In this document: positions 5,772-6,454 of the stretch, piece after piece
Layout of the letters: every line of letters begins with the position of its first letter
Numbering within the stretch: the first letter of the stretch is position 1
Assembly (NCBI GenBank): GCA_902806305.1
Contig: CADCWC010000235.1
Span: 1-6,454 of the forward strand
DNA length: 6,454 bases
Origin: an uncultured Thermoleophilia bacterium
GTDB taxonomy: Bacteria > Actinomycetota > Thermoleophilia > Gaiellales > F1-60-MAGs149
Reading direction: 5' to 3'
Made by a program: the position numbers and the translations under genes
The notes under the pieces: model-generated
Database searches by the model: none
Told to the model about the DNA's origin: nothing
Seen by the model: the letters and a program-made list of their open reading frames with translations, nothing else

Positions 5772-6453
5772 CGCTCATGGCCTCGCCGACGATCACTCCC
5801 GAGCGCACCACGACGGTGTGGGTCATGTCGTGCCAGCGGTCCATGTCGAGGGCGGTCGGCCCCGTGCCCCAGCGCGCGCGGAGGCGGTCGGACGAGAAGG
5901 TGTTCAGCCGCCGGACCGGGTAGCAGAGCACGAGGTCGTCGGCGCGCAGGCCGGGCGGGAAGGCCGACGGCCGCTCCTCGGTCCGTACGGCCTGCACGAG
6001 CTGGGCGGCGAAGAGCGGCCACCGCAGCAGCGGCACGAGCGTCGTGAGGCCCGCCTCGATCGCGACGGTCTGGAGGAGGCGGAGACGGAGCTCCCTCGTG
6101 TTGCGGCGGTGCAGCGCCTCGAGCAGGCGCTCGGCCGCCTCCGGCGTGACGACGTGCGCGGTGGCCCGGGCGTCGAGGCGGCGCTGCTGGACGCCGTGCC
6201 ACCGCGCCTCGGACGGTGGGCCGACGCCGCTGAAGGCGGGCCGTCGCGCTCCGAGCGCGCCGTAGCCGACCACCTCCTTGACGCCCTCGAGGTGCTCGCC
6301 GCGGGTGTCGGCGAAGTCGACGACGGCCAGGCGCTCCACCTCGGCGCGGGCGCGGTCGGGACCGATCTCGGCCGCGAGCAGCCGCTCGGCGTCGGCGATC
6401 GTCGGCGCCCGCCCCTGCGGTGAGCCGTGCACCGCCGCGACGACGAGGGCCAT
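5752..6453 (-). CDS. Uncharacterised exported protein, paralogue of the 301-residue pilin-like protein (5' end uncertain)
   Basis: I read 233 residues from the ATG at 6451-6453 to a TGA at 5752. The frame is still open at the window edge, so the true start may lie upstream. I do not recognise the family. The sequence shows a possible helix AERLLAAEIG (22-31), HVVTP (100-104), an apolar patch LTTLVPLLRWPLFAAQL (136-152), LCYPV (176-180), and a C-terminal VVVRSGVIVGEAMS (214-227) ending in TTCV. The two cysteines, C177 and C232, match C250 and C293 of the downstream protein. The two proteins align without gaps from residue 16 here (88 there) for about 28 residues. If the whole architecture is shared, a prepilin-type N-terminus of roughly 70 residues would lie beyond the window edge. 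Its stop lies inside the start of the next gene, so the pair is translationally coupled. Confidence 0.68.
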   Translation of the reverse strand: MALVVAAVHGSPQGRAPTIADAERLLAAEIGPDRARAEVERLAVVDFADTRGEHLEGVKEVVGYGALGARRPAFSGVGPPSEARWHGVQQRRLDARATAHVVTPEAAERLLEALHRRNTRELRLRLLQTVAIEAGLTTLVPLLRWPLFAAQLVQAVRTEERPSAFPPGLRADDLVLCYPVRRLNTFSSDRLRARWGTGPTALDMDRWHDMTHTVVVRSGVIVGEAMSDATTCV

Positions 6454-6454
6454 C

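Noticed and set aside
4722..6423. Long plus-strand frames (441 and 504 codons) opposite the two minor-pilin-like genes
   Set aside because: They have Arg/Ala/Pro/Ser-rich shadow composition and no domain. The minus-strand genes have a prepilin signal, overlapping coupling and mutual similarity.
1..6454. tRNA, rRNA, CRISPR array, insertion sequence or phage features
   Set aside because: I saw no regularly spaced repeats, no transposase or integrase motifs, no terminal inverted repeats and no RNA gene sequence. The window is one continuous pilus locus.

Overview
The window is one strand-coherent gene cluster. All eight supported genes lie on the minus strand and are read from high to low coordinates. 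Together they form the front part of a Tad/Flp (type IVb / type IVc-like) pilus assembly locus. The DNA is very GC-rich (about 70% by eye), with GC-rich third positions that create long shadow reading frames on the other strand. The gene order (minor pilin-like genes, flp, tadE, cpaB, cpaE, tadA), with no outer-membrane secretin next to cpaB, suggests a high-GC actinobacterium-type genome. Thermoleophilia such as Solirubrobacter or Patulibacter relatives are my best guess, but that is inference and not proven by the sequence.

Layout in transcription order. (1) 6453-5752: an uncharacterised protein that runs off the window edge. (2) 5771-4866: a 301-residue protein with a prepilin-type N-terminus and a large exported-looking C-terminal domain, overlapping gene 1 by 20 bases. 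By eye, genes 1 and 2 share a series of matching motifs, including a pair of cysteines, so I read them as tandem paralogues of an undescribed large minor-pilin family. (3) 4865-4671: a 195-base gap rich in small dyads, probably the promoter region for the pilin part. (4) 4670-4179: a stand-alone degenerate response-regulator receiver protein. (5) 4167-3994: the 57-residue Flp major pilin. (6) 3983-3950: a perfect 15-bp hairpin after flp. (7) 3922-3443: a TadE-type minor pilin. (8) 3425-2517: CpaB/RcpC. (9) 2520-1324: the CpaE/TadZ ATPase. (10) 1324 to the left edge: the TadA/CpaF secretion ATPase, probably missing only its last few residues.

How they work together: Flp is the pilus subunit. 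TadE and the 301-residue protein carry the same Gly|xxxxGlu cleavage and assembly motif as Flp and are likely minor pilins or pseudopilins. TadA would power assembly at the inner face of the membrane, CpaE would position the machine, and CpaB is a membrane-anchored SAF-domain accessory protein. cpaB, cpaE and tadA are translationally coupled (overlaps of 4 and 1 bases). The flp cistron is bracketed by two predicted RNA hairpins, and the tadE gene after it has no visible ribosome binding site. This is consistent with Flp being made in excess over the rest. The platform proteins TadB and TadC, and the prepilin peptidase, are not in the window; TadB and TadC would be expected beyond its left edge.
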